The position numbers and the translations under genes were made by a program. Of a stretch of 64,000 bases of DNA, positions 36,601 to 41,739 are shown piece by piece; the first letter of the stretch is position 1, and each line of letters opens with the position of its first letter. The notes beneath the pieces were generated by a model. The model did not search any database and was not told where the DNA came from. It saw only the letters and a program-made list of their open reading frames with translations. The DNA comes from Agelas oroides (Eukaryota; Porifera; Demospongiae; Agelasida; Agelasidae), in assembly GCA_949130485.1 (NCBI GenBank), contig OX422183.1, positions 12,994,543 to 13,058,542 on the forward strand. Direction: 5' to 3'.

Positions 36601-39600
36601 AATGTTATGCTGTTTAGGTCTCGGGTGTGCCTAAGGTGTTATGGTTGTTAGAACACGTGCGTCTTCGGGTGGATCCATTGAAGGATGCTGCGGGTTCCCC
36701 ATTTGGCAAGGCCGACAGACTTTATCTGTACCTGCATGTTCAGAAGTTGTGTGTCGAGTGGGGGAGCACCAACACCGCTATTCCGTCGTGTATTTCGATC
36801 GCATATTTGCTGTGTTTGAAGCGCCATATCGCTAAACTTCCGTTAAGGGCGGGGCTCATACGTGCTTCATAGGTATGAATATCTACGAAGCGCATATGAC
36901 CCCGCCCTTAACGGAAGTTCAGCGATACAAACACAGCGATGCGATCGAAATACGCTACGGAATAACCTTCACAATTTCTACACGGGACTGCCACACATAG
37001 TTGTCAGTAAATTTTGGTAACAGCCATATATTGTTTGGGGGGTGCGCTAAAATGCAGGGGGGAGGGGGGGGGGGGGGGGGGGGCGTATTTGCGGGACACT
37101 ACGGTAATTATTTCAAGTCTAGTGCTTACAGTATTTGCTAGAATGAGCAAGTGGAGCCATAGCTGTAGCCACTGTATATAGTCCAGATGACAAGTAGATA
37201 ATTTTGTCCAACAAAATCAACACATGGCCCATTTCATGATATGTGACTGTGATAGTTGGTACTTTGACTGTTTTACTAAATGCATTTGACTTTCTTATGA
37301 CCTCCACTACTAAATAGCATTGACTGTTAGCCTCGTACCCAGGCTAAGGTAGGGTACTTCTTCCACTAGGCACAAGCTATTGATTAAACATGCAGAATCA
37401 TGGATACAGCAACTCTACAAAGAAGATAACAAGTTCATGTGCTTTGTCGATACCCTTGGAAAATTGTATCACCAATGTTGTGAAGGTGTCATGGAGAAGG
37501 TCAATGGAAAAGCCCACCCCAACATCTAAGGGGTTCTCACACTCCTCTAGTCAGAGCAGACAGCCACAGAAGTACCGTAATATCTCAAAAATACGCCCAT
37601 GGGTGATGAACTTAAGTGTCTCCTAAAAGAGGGGGGTGGACATATTTTCGAGAGTTGTGATACTGCTCTCGAAAATACGCCCACTTCACACGCACCCTTG
37701 TTATTTCCTTTGCAGTGATTTTTAACATAACAGCGTGTACTGCGGCATAAATGGGTTTTCGAGAGAAAAGCACCCTTCGCAACAACTTCATTCCAAAAAG
37801 GGGGGTGGGAGTATTTTCGAGGTGGGCTTACTTTCGGGAGATTACGGTAAAAGGGAATATTGTTCTAGAACACTATGAAATTTTATCTTCTACATACACA
37901 CACATGCAGCTACTGTAGCAAATGTTGGAGAGCTGAGCACAAGTGACGAAGGACTGAGCAAGGGTCATATAATTGGCATCAGTTTTGGCATTCTTGGACT
38001 CGTAGTGCCTATTATAGTAGCGATTATAGTGCGATTCAGTATCCCATTGGTTAAACATTACATACAGAAACAATGCACCAAAAGGGAGGCAAATTCAAAT
38101 GGTTGTAGGATGCCAAGTAAGTTCGTAATAGTGTTTAGTGACATTATTTCATAGGAATATATGTAAGATATCAGCTGCATGCATATGTCTCCATTGTAGG
38201 TATGTAGTGTCTCATATACAAAGTAAAGTGCATAAAATGTTCAAAATACTTTTAGGATTGACAAAAGTATAGGTTCTACAAACCTTGCTGAGATGGGGTT
38301 GGATAATAATAATTTCTCTAGCATACCAATCCAGAACTTATGTTGTGTGTGGGAGGAAACAAAGTGAGGCAGTTCAGAGTACTAATAGCAGCATGGCCTA
38401 TAGCTGCTTAAATTTCATTCATTCATTCATTCATTCATTCATGTATTTATTTGTTTGTTATTTGTTGGTTAGTTTGTTTGTTTGTTTGTTTAGTTTTTTT
38501 GCATTATTATTTCTTTATTTATTTGTTTATTGATACCAATGTGTAAAATGACTCCTCTCCCCCATACTCTTCCCTCCAGGTAGGGATATGTATAACTAAT
38601 ACATAATACGTGTCTCAATCTATATACACCATTCTACTATTGGAACTGACGGTTTTTAAGCAGTAGTTTTTCACTACATTCAGGAAATGTCAAAACAGAT
38701 GCCCAACATCTCAATGCGAATGGTGAACCTCCAGCTACCACATTCTATAACAAGGATGCTGAGGATGGTAAGCTACTAATAAGAGTCACAAGTGACACAG
38801 ATACATTCCAAGGCTGCTTGATATGACCATACCCATTGACAAACATCACACCATCTACTGAGCAGCAAACTGTACCTAAGGTTGCACAGAATGCACAGAA
38901 TGCACCAATAAACACTGTCATTCTTGCCTTAGCTTTCTACATAGCTAGCTTTTATTGGTAGCAAGCCAATCGGAAGCTGGTTATGCATGTACTTTATCAC
39001 ACTCATTTCCAACTCGGCTGAAATTGATGTACCGGGTATAACCTGTTACTTAGCAACATATAAGCTTAAAACTTAGCAGTAGTTTTTTACTACATTCAGG
39101 AAATTTCAAAACAGATGCCCAAAGTTTCAATGTGAATGGTGAAACTCAAGCTACTATATACCATAGCAATGGTGCTGAGAATGGTAAGTATGAGAGTCTG
39201 GTAAGATTTCATAAGTGACACAAAAACATTCTAAAGATGCTCACTAAGACAATACATAGCTACTGACAAACAGCACAATGTCATGATCTACTAAGCAGCT
39301 AACTGTGGTACCTAAGCAAGCCTGCATAGAAAGCAACAATGTCATTCTTGCCTTAGTCTTCTGCATACATGATTTTGGTGTTTAGAACTTGCACCATACT
39401 CCAAGATGCTGATCATGAGGCCTTGGCAAATTATGCTTGAGTACAATAGTAGAGTGGAAGCATACAGAGTATATTGAAGAGCTATATATCAAGTTTGTAT
39501 AATATTCAAACAGCACTGTTACCGCAGGAACACTGGCAGTCAATATATACACTCAGCTAGAAGAGATATTTGTTGCTTCCTCCATCTTGCCTTGTAATTT

Positions 39601-40488
39601 GAGCTGAATTTTTTTTTGCTTACATGTGTATAGTTAACTGATTTGTTAGATATTTGTTGCAAGTCATATGTAATCATTGATTCTCAGCCCTTAATACTGG
39701 GTATTAGTATGGACATGAATTTAATTCATTTAACAAAGAGCTCCCAGCCATAATAGGTTGATCTGTCAATTGTGATGGCTCTTAGTTAAGTTAATTAAAC
39801 TTTAAACTCTATAGTGCACTTTTGGTTACATCATACTGCACACTGCTCAAAAAAGATAATCTCTGCGTGCTTGTGCGTGGGTTCTGCATCAACAGAAAGG
39901 GTGAGACAAGGGAAGGTGGTTGGCACATGGCAGCTAGTAGGCTTGGCTGTAAAAAGGCCGTGGTTGGCACCAGGTAGGCCAATTCTCACCCTGGCAGCAT
40001 AAACAGGCTTAGAAAAACACTACCCTCATCTTGTAGGGGGCTCGTTTCTGGCAGGGAAGGCTGCTTGGGTTCTGAGCAGGCACTTGCCAACTGAGAATGC
40101 TGACTACTGCATACTCGTTAAAGAGTAGGCATGAATGACTATTGCTGGTCACGAGTCTGCTTATTTAACCTGAAAGTGCACTTAGGTTCAGTTTTGGAAT
40201 AATACAGAGCTCAGACTGACTTGAAGATATGCTGCGTTAAAGGCATGTACATGCTAAAAGTAGTCTTAAATGAGGTGTTAATGGGTTTAATTATTTAATG
40301 AATTATTACTTATTCCCTATGTCTAATCTGATGATGGACACACAGTTGCCCAAATTTGCAAGGTGGATGGTAGCACTTTGAAGGATGTTGACAGTATGAG
40401 TCTGGAGTATATCGCAAGCAACCCCTCTGCGACACTCGAAGAAGACCACATAGAAACGTCTTTCCACTGTTTAGATGACAGTAACTAG
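18475..40488 (+). CDS. Giant Ig-CCP(sushi)-EGF single-pass receptor gene (predicted 25 exons)
   Basis: Predicted chain: signal peptide exon (18475-18601), three Ig-like exons, fifteen CCP/sushi exons, one calcium-binding EGF exon, transmembrane exon, two homologous cytoplasmic exons and a terminal exon with stop TAG at 40486-40488. Every internal exon begins after AG and ends before GT in phase 1, and the sum (4,407 bp) is an exact multiple of three, giving about 1,468 residues. CCP modules are four-cysteine beta modules used in complement regulators, selectins and adhesion receptors; Ig and EGF modules bind ligands or homophilic partners. The protein should sit in the plasma membrane with a short tyrosine-containing tail. 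Sponges have CCP-rich scavenger and aggregation receptors, but I do not recognise this architecture as a named gene. Missing or alternative exons cannot be excluded. It faces the receptor gene at 41428-56295 tail to tail. Confidence 0.75.
19870..19934. repeat. Long hairpin 1
   Basis: GTCACTCCTTGT pairs with ACAAGGAGTGAC, and ACTTTGCCCTG with CAGGGCAAAGT, around a short ACACATGTATGTGT centre; about 30-bp arms with two mismatches. Confidence 0.9.
19935..19978. repeat. Long hairpin 2, directly adjacent
   Basis: ATGCAACTTCA pairs with TGAAGTTGCAT and CAAATGCATGCATTTG forms the self-complementary centre. It begins at the base after hairpin 1 ends. Confidence 0.9.
20161..20487 (+). CDS. Receptor 1 exon 2: Ig-like domain 1
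   Basis: 327 bp, phase 1-1 (after CACATAG, before GTAAGT). It encodes SNQTVPSNSFDNVTYNCKVD, with Ig strand-B Cys (YNC), strand-C Trp (LIWEV), and a strand-F DAREEYSWQPISVRC. At least four N-glycosylation sequons (NQT, NVT, NQS and neighbours). Differs from copies 2 and 3 by the N-terminal MPRS instead of TPTS. Confidence 0.8.
21327..21653 (+). CDS. Receptor 1 exon 3: Ig-like domain 2
   Basis: 327 bp, phase 1-1, acceptor CATGTAG, donor GTAAGT. Nearly identical to Ig 1 and 3. Differences include VSSNS for VPSNS and LEDIDSVM for LEDNDNVM, both in or near loops. Same Cys/Trp/Cys framework. Confidence 0.8.
22551..22877 (+). CDS. Receptor 1 exon 4: Ig-like domain 3
   Basis: 327 bp, phase 1-1, acceptor CATGTAG, donor GTAAGT. 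Differs from Ig 1/2 by NVKQF for NVMQF and PPRSEYS for PPQSDYS. The high identity among the three copies implies very recent expansion or gene conversion. Confidence 0.8.
22878..24279 (+). other. Receptor 1 intron 4 with minisatellite
   Basis: Unique sequence to about 23500, then the 48-bp minisatellite; ends in TTAACAG before the degenerate CCP exon. GGAAATGAGACTAGC near 24040 is a lone MITE-end word. Confidence 0.6.
23520..24010. repeat. 48-bp minisatellite (about 10 copies)
   Basis: Copies of CTCATCCCCAGACTCTCACT followed by ACATATAACTCACCCCATG and CACGGCC. The period of 48 is a multiple of three, so a spurious open frame of 162 codons runs through it. C-rich on the plus strand. Confidence 0.95.
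24280..24411 (+). pseudogene. Shortened CCP exon with damaged donor
   Basis: The acceptor TTTAACAG is intact and the exon begins VVDCGTLTNPDNG, but about 14 residues between Cys1 and Cys2 are missing in frame, and the usual CAAG/GT end reads CAAATATG. The four cysteines remain. A weak alternative donor at 24415 would keep phase 1 (135 bp), so inclusion in some transcripts is possible but unlikely. Confidence 0.65.
24774..24950 (+). CDS. Receptor 1 CCP 1
   Basis: 177 bp, phase 1-1. VDCGALSNPVNGSV, NYSCNTGYRLVGDS, QTCQATGRWSGSAPTCHG: complete four-Cys, one-Trp sushi module. Paralogous with CCP 8 (29477), including the flanking introns. Confidence 0.85.
25614..25790 (+). CDS. Receptor 1 CCP 2
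   Basis: 177 bp, phase 1-1, acceptor GATAG, donor GTGGGT. NCGALTNPTNGQV, TYSCNTGYNLVGNS, RTCQATGMWSGSVPTCQG. About 800 bp including upstream intron is nearly identical to the region before CCP 9 (30322). Confidence 0.85.
26213..26389 (+). CDS. Receptor 1 CCP 3
   Basis: 177 bp, phase 1-1, acceptor TTTGACAG, donor GTGTGT. Starts NCHTLADPTNGRV, with His replacing the usual Gly after Cys1; otherwise complete. Its upstream intron matches those of CCP 7 and CCP 12. Confidence 0.85.
27038..27214 (+). CDS. Receptor 1 CCP 4
   Basis: 177 bp, phase 1-1. NCGTLTNLTNGQVND: the usual Pro is Leu, which creates an N-glycosylation sequon (NLT). Complete Cys/Trp set. Its downstream intron matches that of CCP 9, evidence for a recombinant origin of CCP 9. 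Confidence 0.85.
27422..27598 (+). CDS. Receptor 1 CCP 5
   Basis: 177 bp, phase 1-1, acceptor TTTGATAG. SCGALADPTNGQV, GATYGHTATYSC, ATGDWSGNSPTCQG. Paralogue of CCP 10. Confidence 0.85.
27863..28045 (+). CDS. Receptor 1 CCP 6 (two residues longer)
   Basis: 183 bp, phase 1-1. VIHTQSGGTTYGQ has two extra residues compared with SHTGGTTYGQ, a change shared only with its paralogue CCP 11. Ends MWSGSEPTCQG. Confidence 0.85.
28470..28646 (+). CDS. Receptor 1 CCP 7
   Basis: 177 bp, phase 1-1. NCDILADPTNGSV, TTFRQTATYSC, VGGGNRTCQATGLWSG. Paralogue of CCP 12; both have FRQ instead of YGQ and are followed by a long matching intron and an EGF exon. Confidence 0.85.
29243..29362 (+). pseudogene. Degenerate EGF exon (copy 1)
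   Basis: The acceptor TACAG is kept and the exon begins DTNECLSNNGGCHHN, but Cys3 is Ser, about 7 bp are missing after YTC compared with the intact copy at 32661, causing a frameshift, and the donor position reads GTTGCT instead of GTAGGT. Splicing it in would break the frame. Confidence 0.75.
29477..29653 (+). CDS. Receptor 1 CCP 8
   Basis: 177 bp, phase 1-1, acceptor TTTAACAG. DCGTLNDPANGNV, NYTCNTGYRLVGDS, GVWSGSAPTCQG. Mixed affinity: NDP start shared with CCP 13, GYRLVGDS shared with CCP 1. Confidence 0.85.
30322..30498 (+). CDS. Receptor 1 CCP 9 (mosaic of CCP 2 and another copy)
   Basis: 177 bp, phase 1-1. Upstream intron and most of the exon equal CCP 2. The end GMWSGSEPTCQG equals CCP 6, and the downstream intron equals that after CCP 4. 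The exon therefore records a recombination between copies. Confidence 0.85.
30763..30939 (+). CDS. Receptor 1 CCP 10
   Basis: 177 bp, phase 1-1. NCGALADPTNGQV, GTTYGQTATYSC, ATGDWSGNSPTCQG; close copy of CCP 5 with matching introns on both sides. Confidence 0.85.
31141..31253 (+). repeat. Dispersed ~110-bp repeat in receptor intron
   Basis: GTTAGTTAAGATGTGGCCTG followed by GCGGAACCCCTCATGTGG, an A-rich tract and GGAGTTTTAGTAGAGTGCTA. It is absent from the paralogous intron near 27800, so it is an insertion. The same segment occurs in each 1-kb unit at 59-63 kb (around 59330, 60345, 62040, 63065). Confidence 0.8.
31302..31484 (+). CDS. Receptor 1 CCP 11
   Basis: 183 bp, phase 1-1. Shares the two-residue insertion (HTQSGGTT) of CCP 6. 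Contains RNCQAT for RTCQAT and PICQG for PTCQG. Confidence 0.85.
31896..32072 (+). CDS. Receptor 1 CCP 12
   Basis: 177 bp, phase 1-1. DCDTLADPTNGQV, TTFRQTATYSC, GLWSGSAPACQG; paralogue of CCP 7. Confidence 0.85.
32661..32783 (+). CDS. Receptor 1 calcium-binding EGF exon
   Basis: 123 bp, phase 1-1, acceptor CTGTACAG, donor GTAGGT. DTNECFTNNGGCYHNC, SYTCSCSDGYRLNSDGHTC: six cysteines, and the DxNEC start with Asp/Asn and aromatic positions of a calcium-binding EGF domain, which stiffens tandem arrays. The intact member of three EGF copies in this gene. Confidence 0.85.
32827..32906 (+). pseudogene. Degenerate partial EGF exon (copy 3)
   Basis: 44 bp after the intact EGF exon, the text for DSDGSYTCSRNDVYQLTTDG and HTCEG repeats its second half with missing cysteines, no acceptor and GTTCCA at the donor position. 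Confidence 0.7.
33205..33381 (+). CDS. Receptor 1 CCP 13
   Basis: 177 bp, phase 1-1, acceptor TTTAACAG, donor GTGTGT. DCGTLNDPVNGHV, VTYTCTTGYNLVGDN, GVWSGSGPTCQ. Confidence 0.85.
33775..33951 (+). CDS. Receptor 1 CCP 14
   Basis: 177 bp, phase 1-1, acceptor ATGCCAG. DCGTLNDPTNGQV, TYSCNTGYNLVGDN, GEWSGSVPTCEG. Only a 97-bp intron separates it from CCP 15. Confidence 0.85.
34049..34225 (+). CDS. Receptor 1 CCP 15 (last)
   Basis: 177 bp, phase 1-1, acceptor CTGACAG, donor GTATGT. DCGTLTNPASGHV, TYSCDAGYSLVGDN, GVWSGSAPTCH. The next accepted exon is the transmembrane exon 3.7 kb away, after the inserted element at 34356-37104. Confidence 0.85.
34690..34850. repeat. 24-bp tandem repeat
   Basis: About seven copies of GGGCATTTATGACTTAAATG plus GGCG or GGTG. 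Confidence 0.9.
35455..36110. repeat. 90/80-bp alternating satellite array (8 copies)
   Basis: The core CACTTGACTTACTGCTGTGA begins at about 35491, 35581, 35661, 35751, 35830, 35920, 36000 and 36080. Spacing alternates 90, 80, 90, 79, 90, 80, 80 because a 10-bp GGCTCACTCA piece is present only in every other copy, so a 170-bp higher-order unit is visible. Units contain GTGTGAGGCTCTCTCACAC, a short palindrome. Confidence 0.92.
36779..36964. repeat. Large imperfect palindrome (~90-bp arms)
   Basis: TATTCCGTCGTGTATTTCGA pairs with TCGAAATACGCTACGGAATA; further in, AACTTCCGTTAAGGGCGGGG pairs with CCCCGCCCTTAACGGAAGTT. The centre is near 36872. Confidence 0.88.
37107..37918 (+). other. Receptor 1 intron remainder
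   Basis: No exon accepted. A 78-codon frame at 37390 lacks domain features. TAGCCTCGTACCCAGGCTA at 37330-37348 is a perfect short palindrome matching the hAT-like MITE ends. It contains the MITE at 37575-37847 and ends in CTACTGTAG. Confidence 0.5.
37575..37847. mobile_element. 273-bp TA-flanked MITE related to 34356-37104
   Basis: Left end CCGTAATATCTCAAAAATAC then GCCCA; right end is the near-complement TTTCGGGAGATTACGG; TA on both sides (37573-37574, 37848-37849). Internal copies of CTCGAAAATACGCCCAC in both orientations. The family word (CCGTAnTnTC.. AATACGCCC) is shared with the larger element 470 bp upstream. Confidence 0.8.
37919..38116 (+). CDS. Receptor 1 transmembrane exon
   Basis: 198 bp, phase 1-1, acceptor CTACTGTAG, donor GTAAGT. 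ANVGELSTSDEGLSK, then GHIIGISFGILGLVVP and IIVAIIV as a single hydrophobic span of about 23 residues, then a basic stop-transfer (VRF, VKHYIQKQCTKREA). Orientation puts the CCP/EGF chain outside. Confidence 0.85.
38117..38683 (+). other. Receptor 1 intron
   Basis: Contains (CATT)n near 38415-38443 and TTTG-rich low-complexity sequence. No exon seen. Confidence 0.6.
38684..38767 (+). CDS. Receptor 1 cytoplasmic exon a
   Basis: 84 bp, phase 1-1, acceptor TACATTCAG, donor GTAAGC. NVKTDAQHLNANGEPPATTF then YNKDAED. One tyrosine. Homologous with the exon 416 bp downstream, together with the preceding AGCAGTAGTTTTT intron end. Confidence 0.7.
39100..39183 (+). CDS. Receptor 1 cytoplasmic exon b (duplicate of a)
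   Basis: 84 bp, phase 1-1, same acceptor context, donor GTAAGT. NFKTDAQSFNVNGETQATIY then HSNGAEN. The tyrosine is conserved in place, with a different context (TIYHSN). Both exons are skip-tolerant cassettes. Confidence 0.7.
39184..40345 (+). other. Receptor 1 last intron
   Basis: AT-rich; no exon seen. It is the least certain intron of the model because the acceptor (GACACACAG, 40337-40345) is only moderately good. Confidence 0.5.
40346..40488 (+). CDS. Receptor 1 terminal exon
   Basis: After CACACAG the frame in phase 1 reads VAQICKVDGSTLKDVDSMSL, EYIASNPSATLEEDHIET, SFHCLDDSN and two stops (TAG TAG). The acidic, Ser/Thr-rich content with one tyrosine (SLEYIASN) fits a cytoplasmic tail, and the phase closes the gene exactly. 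Terminal-exon choice is inference. Confidence 0.55.
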
Positions 40489-41427
40489 TAGAGATACCTT
40501 TTATTTTTTTGTGTATGTACTGTTTATACAAAGTCATGTTATGTAGTTTAGGTTGCTGCATGACATTGTAATATGCTTTATTGTCAACAAATCATCGTGT
40601 TGTGCCTATATAAAGCTGAAAAAGAGTTTGTATAACAGTACTGCTGCAATACATTGTCTTTGTACATGAAACTGTAGTGATGTTTTACACTAGTCTCATG
40701 CTCCAGACTCCACCCTCTCACTGGGAAGTGTGCACGGGCTGAGCATGCACAAGACTAAGTTTACACCTCACAAGAAAGAAAAGTATTATGGTAAATAGTG
40801 TTGTGCACATAATACTCAGTACTGCTGTGATATATAATTATAGTCTGGTTTTCTGTGGCTTGCAGTTCTGCATATATACTGCAAGTGCATCAATGGAATG
40901 TACACCCCCAAAACACCCGCACCCTATGCAGTACTGTTACTCAATTGCAAAGTTGCCAAACTTGAAGTGAAGGGCAGACACCATTTCTTTGTGCATGAAT
41001 GTGTTAATTTATGATTGCTGCAGTATTACTCATGTAATATGGCTATATAGTGTTGTTCCCAGGCCTGTGCCAAGCTATGTGCATGTTAACAATGTACTTA
41101 ATTGGTGGCTTCTATTACCATAATTATGATCAGTACAGTAGATTCAGCATACATAATACACTATTACAAAGTCGTGCACACAATGATGTAATACATGAGC
41201 AGCACTAATATAAATTACAGCAATGATGATGTTTTACACCTCGATGGGTGAGATTCATTATAATAGTTTTACACCAGCAAACACAATGGTTGAGTCAGTC
41301 ATGGATGAGAAGCATTCTTATTGTGACAAAACTGTTCATACTAAATTGTGTATATAATAAACATACAAAACTGTTAGTGATTGTGGCAGCACTGCATGTA
41401 CAACTGAATAAGTGATTACATAACAGT
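40489..41427. other. Spacer between the two convergent receptor genes
   Basis: Only about 0.9 kb separates the two stop codons. Holds 3' UTR candidates of both genes and a small TAGTCT foldback (40691-40757). No canonical AATAAA was assigned with confidence for either. Confidence 0.5.
40691..40757. mobile_element. Tiny TAGTCT..AGACTA foldback
   Basis: TAGTCTCATGCTCCAG and its imperfect complement GGGCTGAGCATGCACAAGACTA, flanked by GTTTTACAC and AGTTTACAC (7 of 9 identical). Likely a minimal hAT-like MITE of the window's common family. Confidence 0.45.
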
Positions 41428-41739
41428 CTAATAAATTGTTGTTCCAGCAGTTGGGATTTCCATATACTGGTTCACTATTGTAGACTGACATTGAGGTAGG
41501 CTCTGGATCTCGCTGTACACTGGTGGTGGCTGTGAGGATGAAGGAAGGAGAAAGGATGGAGGTGAGGGTGGTGAGGATGAGGGAGGGGGGAAGCATGGAG
41601 GTAGGGGTGGTGAGGATGAGGGAGGGGAGGTGGACAGCGGAGGCGGTAGTGGGGGAGGAGTAGGGGATGCTGAGGATCGTAATGAGGTGGAGATGGGCAT
41701 GGGTGCTGAGTCCTTCTCTAGCACTGCATACTCTGGAAC
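41428..41739 (-). CDS. Receptor 2 terminal exon: proline-rich, three YxxL/I motifs
   Basis: Acceptor CTACCACAG, phase 0. Starts VPEYAVLEKDSAPMP, then a ~55-residue Pro/Ser-rich stretch (PTPPPLPPPLSTSPP and repeats, potential SH3 or WW ligands), then PPVYSEIQSLPQ, NQYMEIPTAG and a C-terminal TTIY before TAG. YSEI and YMEI are 13 residues apart. The proline region is encoded by an imperfect repeat (CCTCCCTCATCCTCACCACC), so its length may vary between alleles. Confidence 0.8.
   Translation of the reverse strand, partial: VPEYAVLEKDSAPMPISTSLRSSASPTPPPLPPPLSTSPPSSSPPLPPCFPPPSSSPPSPPSFLLPSSSQPPPVYSEIQSLPQCQSTIVNQYMEIPTAGTTIY

Larger units (their letters stand above)
34356..37104. mobile_element. 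2.75-kb TA-flanked TIR element with internal satellite arrays
   Basis: The ends CCGTAGTGTCCCGCAAATAC (then GCCCCCCCC) and the exact complement GTATTTGCGGGACACTACGG are flanked by TA (34354-34355, 37105-37106), as in Tc1/mariner-pogo elements. No transposase frame is recognisable. Inside are a 24-bp repeat (34690-34850), a 90/80-bp array (35455-36110), a candidate promoter/5' exon near 35200 (CTCGCGGTGAGTATA), and a large palindrome (36779-36964). A 37-bp segment occurs in direct orientation at 34577-34613 and 36743-36779, suggesting that 34614-36742 was itself inserted into, or duplicated within, a smaller MITE. It lies in the receptor 1 intron before the transmembrane exon. Confidence 0.8.

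Noticed and set aside
37390-37626. 78-codon frame as a possible stem exon of receptor 1
   Set aside because: It runs into the MITE at 37575, has no module features, and including it breaks the exact phase closure of the gene model.
40788-40970. 60-codon hydrophobic frame near a TTGCAG acceptor
   Set aside because: It lies after the predicted stop of receptor 1, and no phase-compatible link was found.
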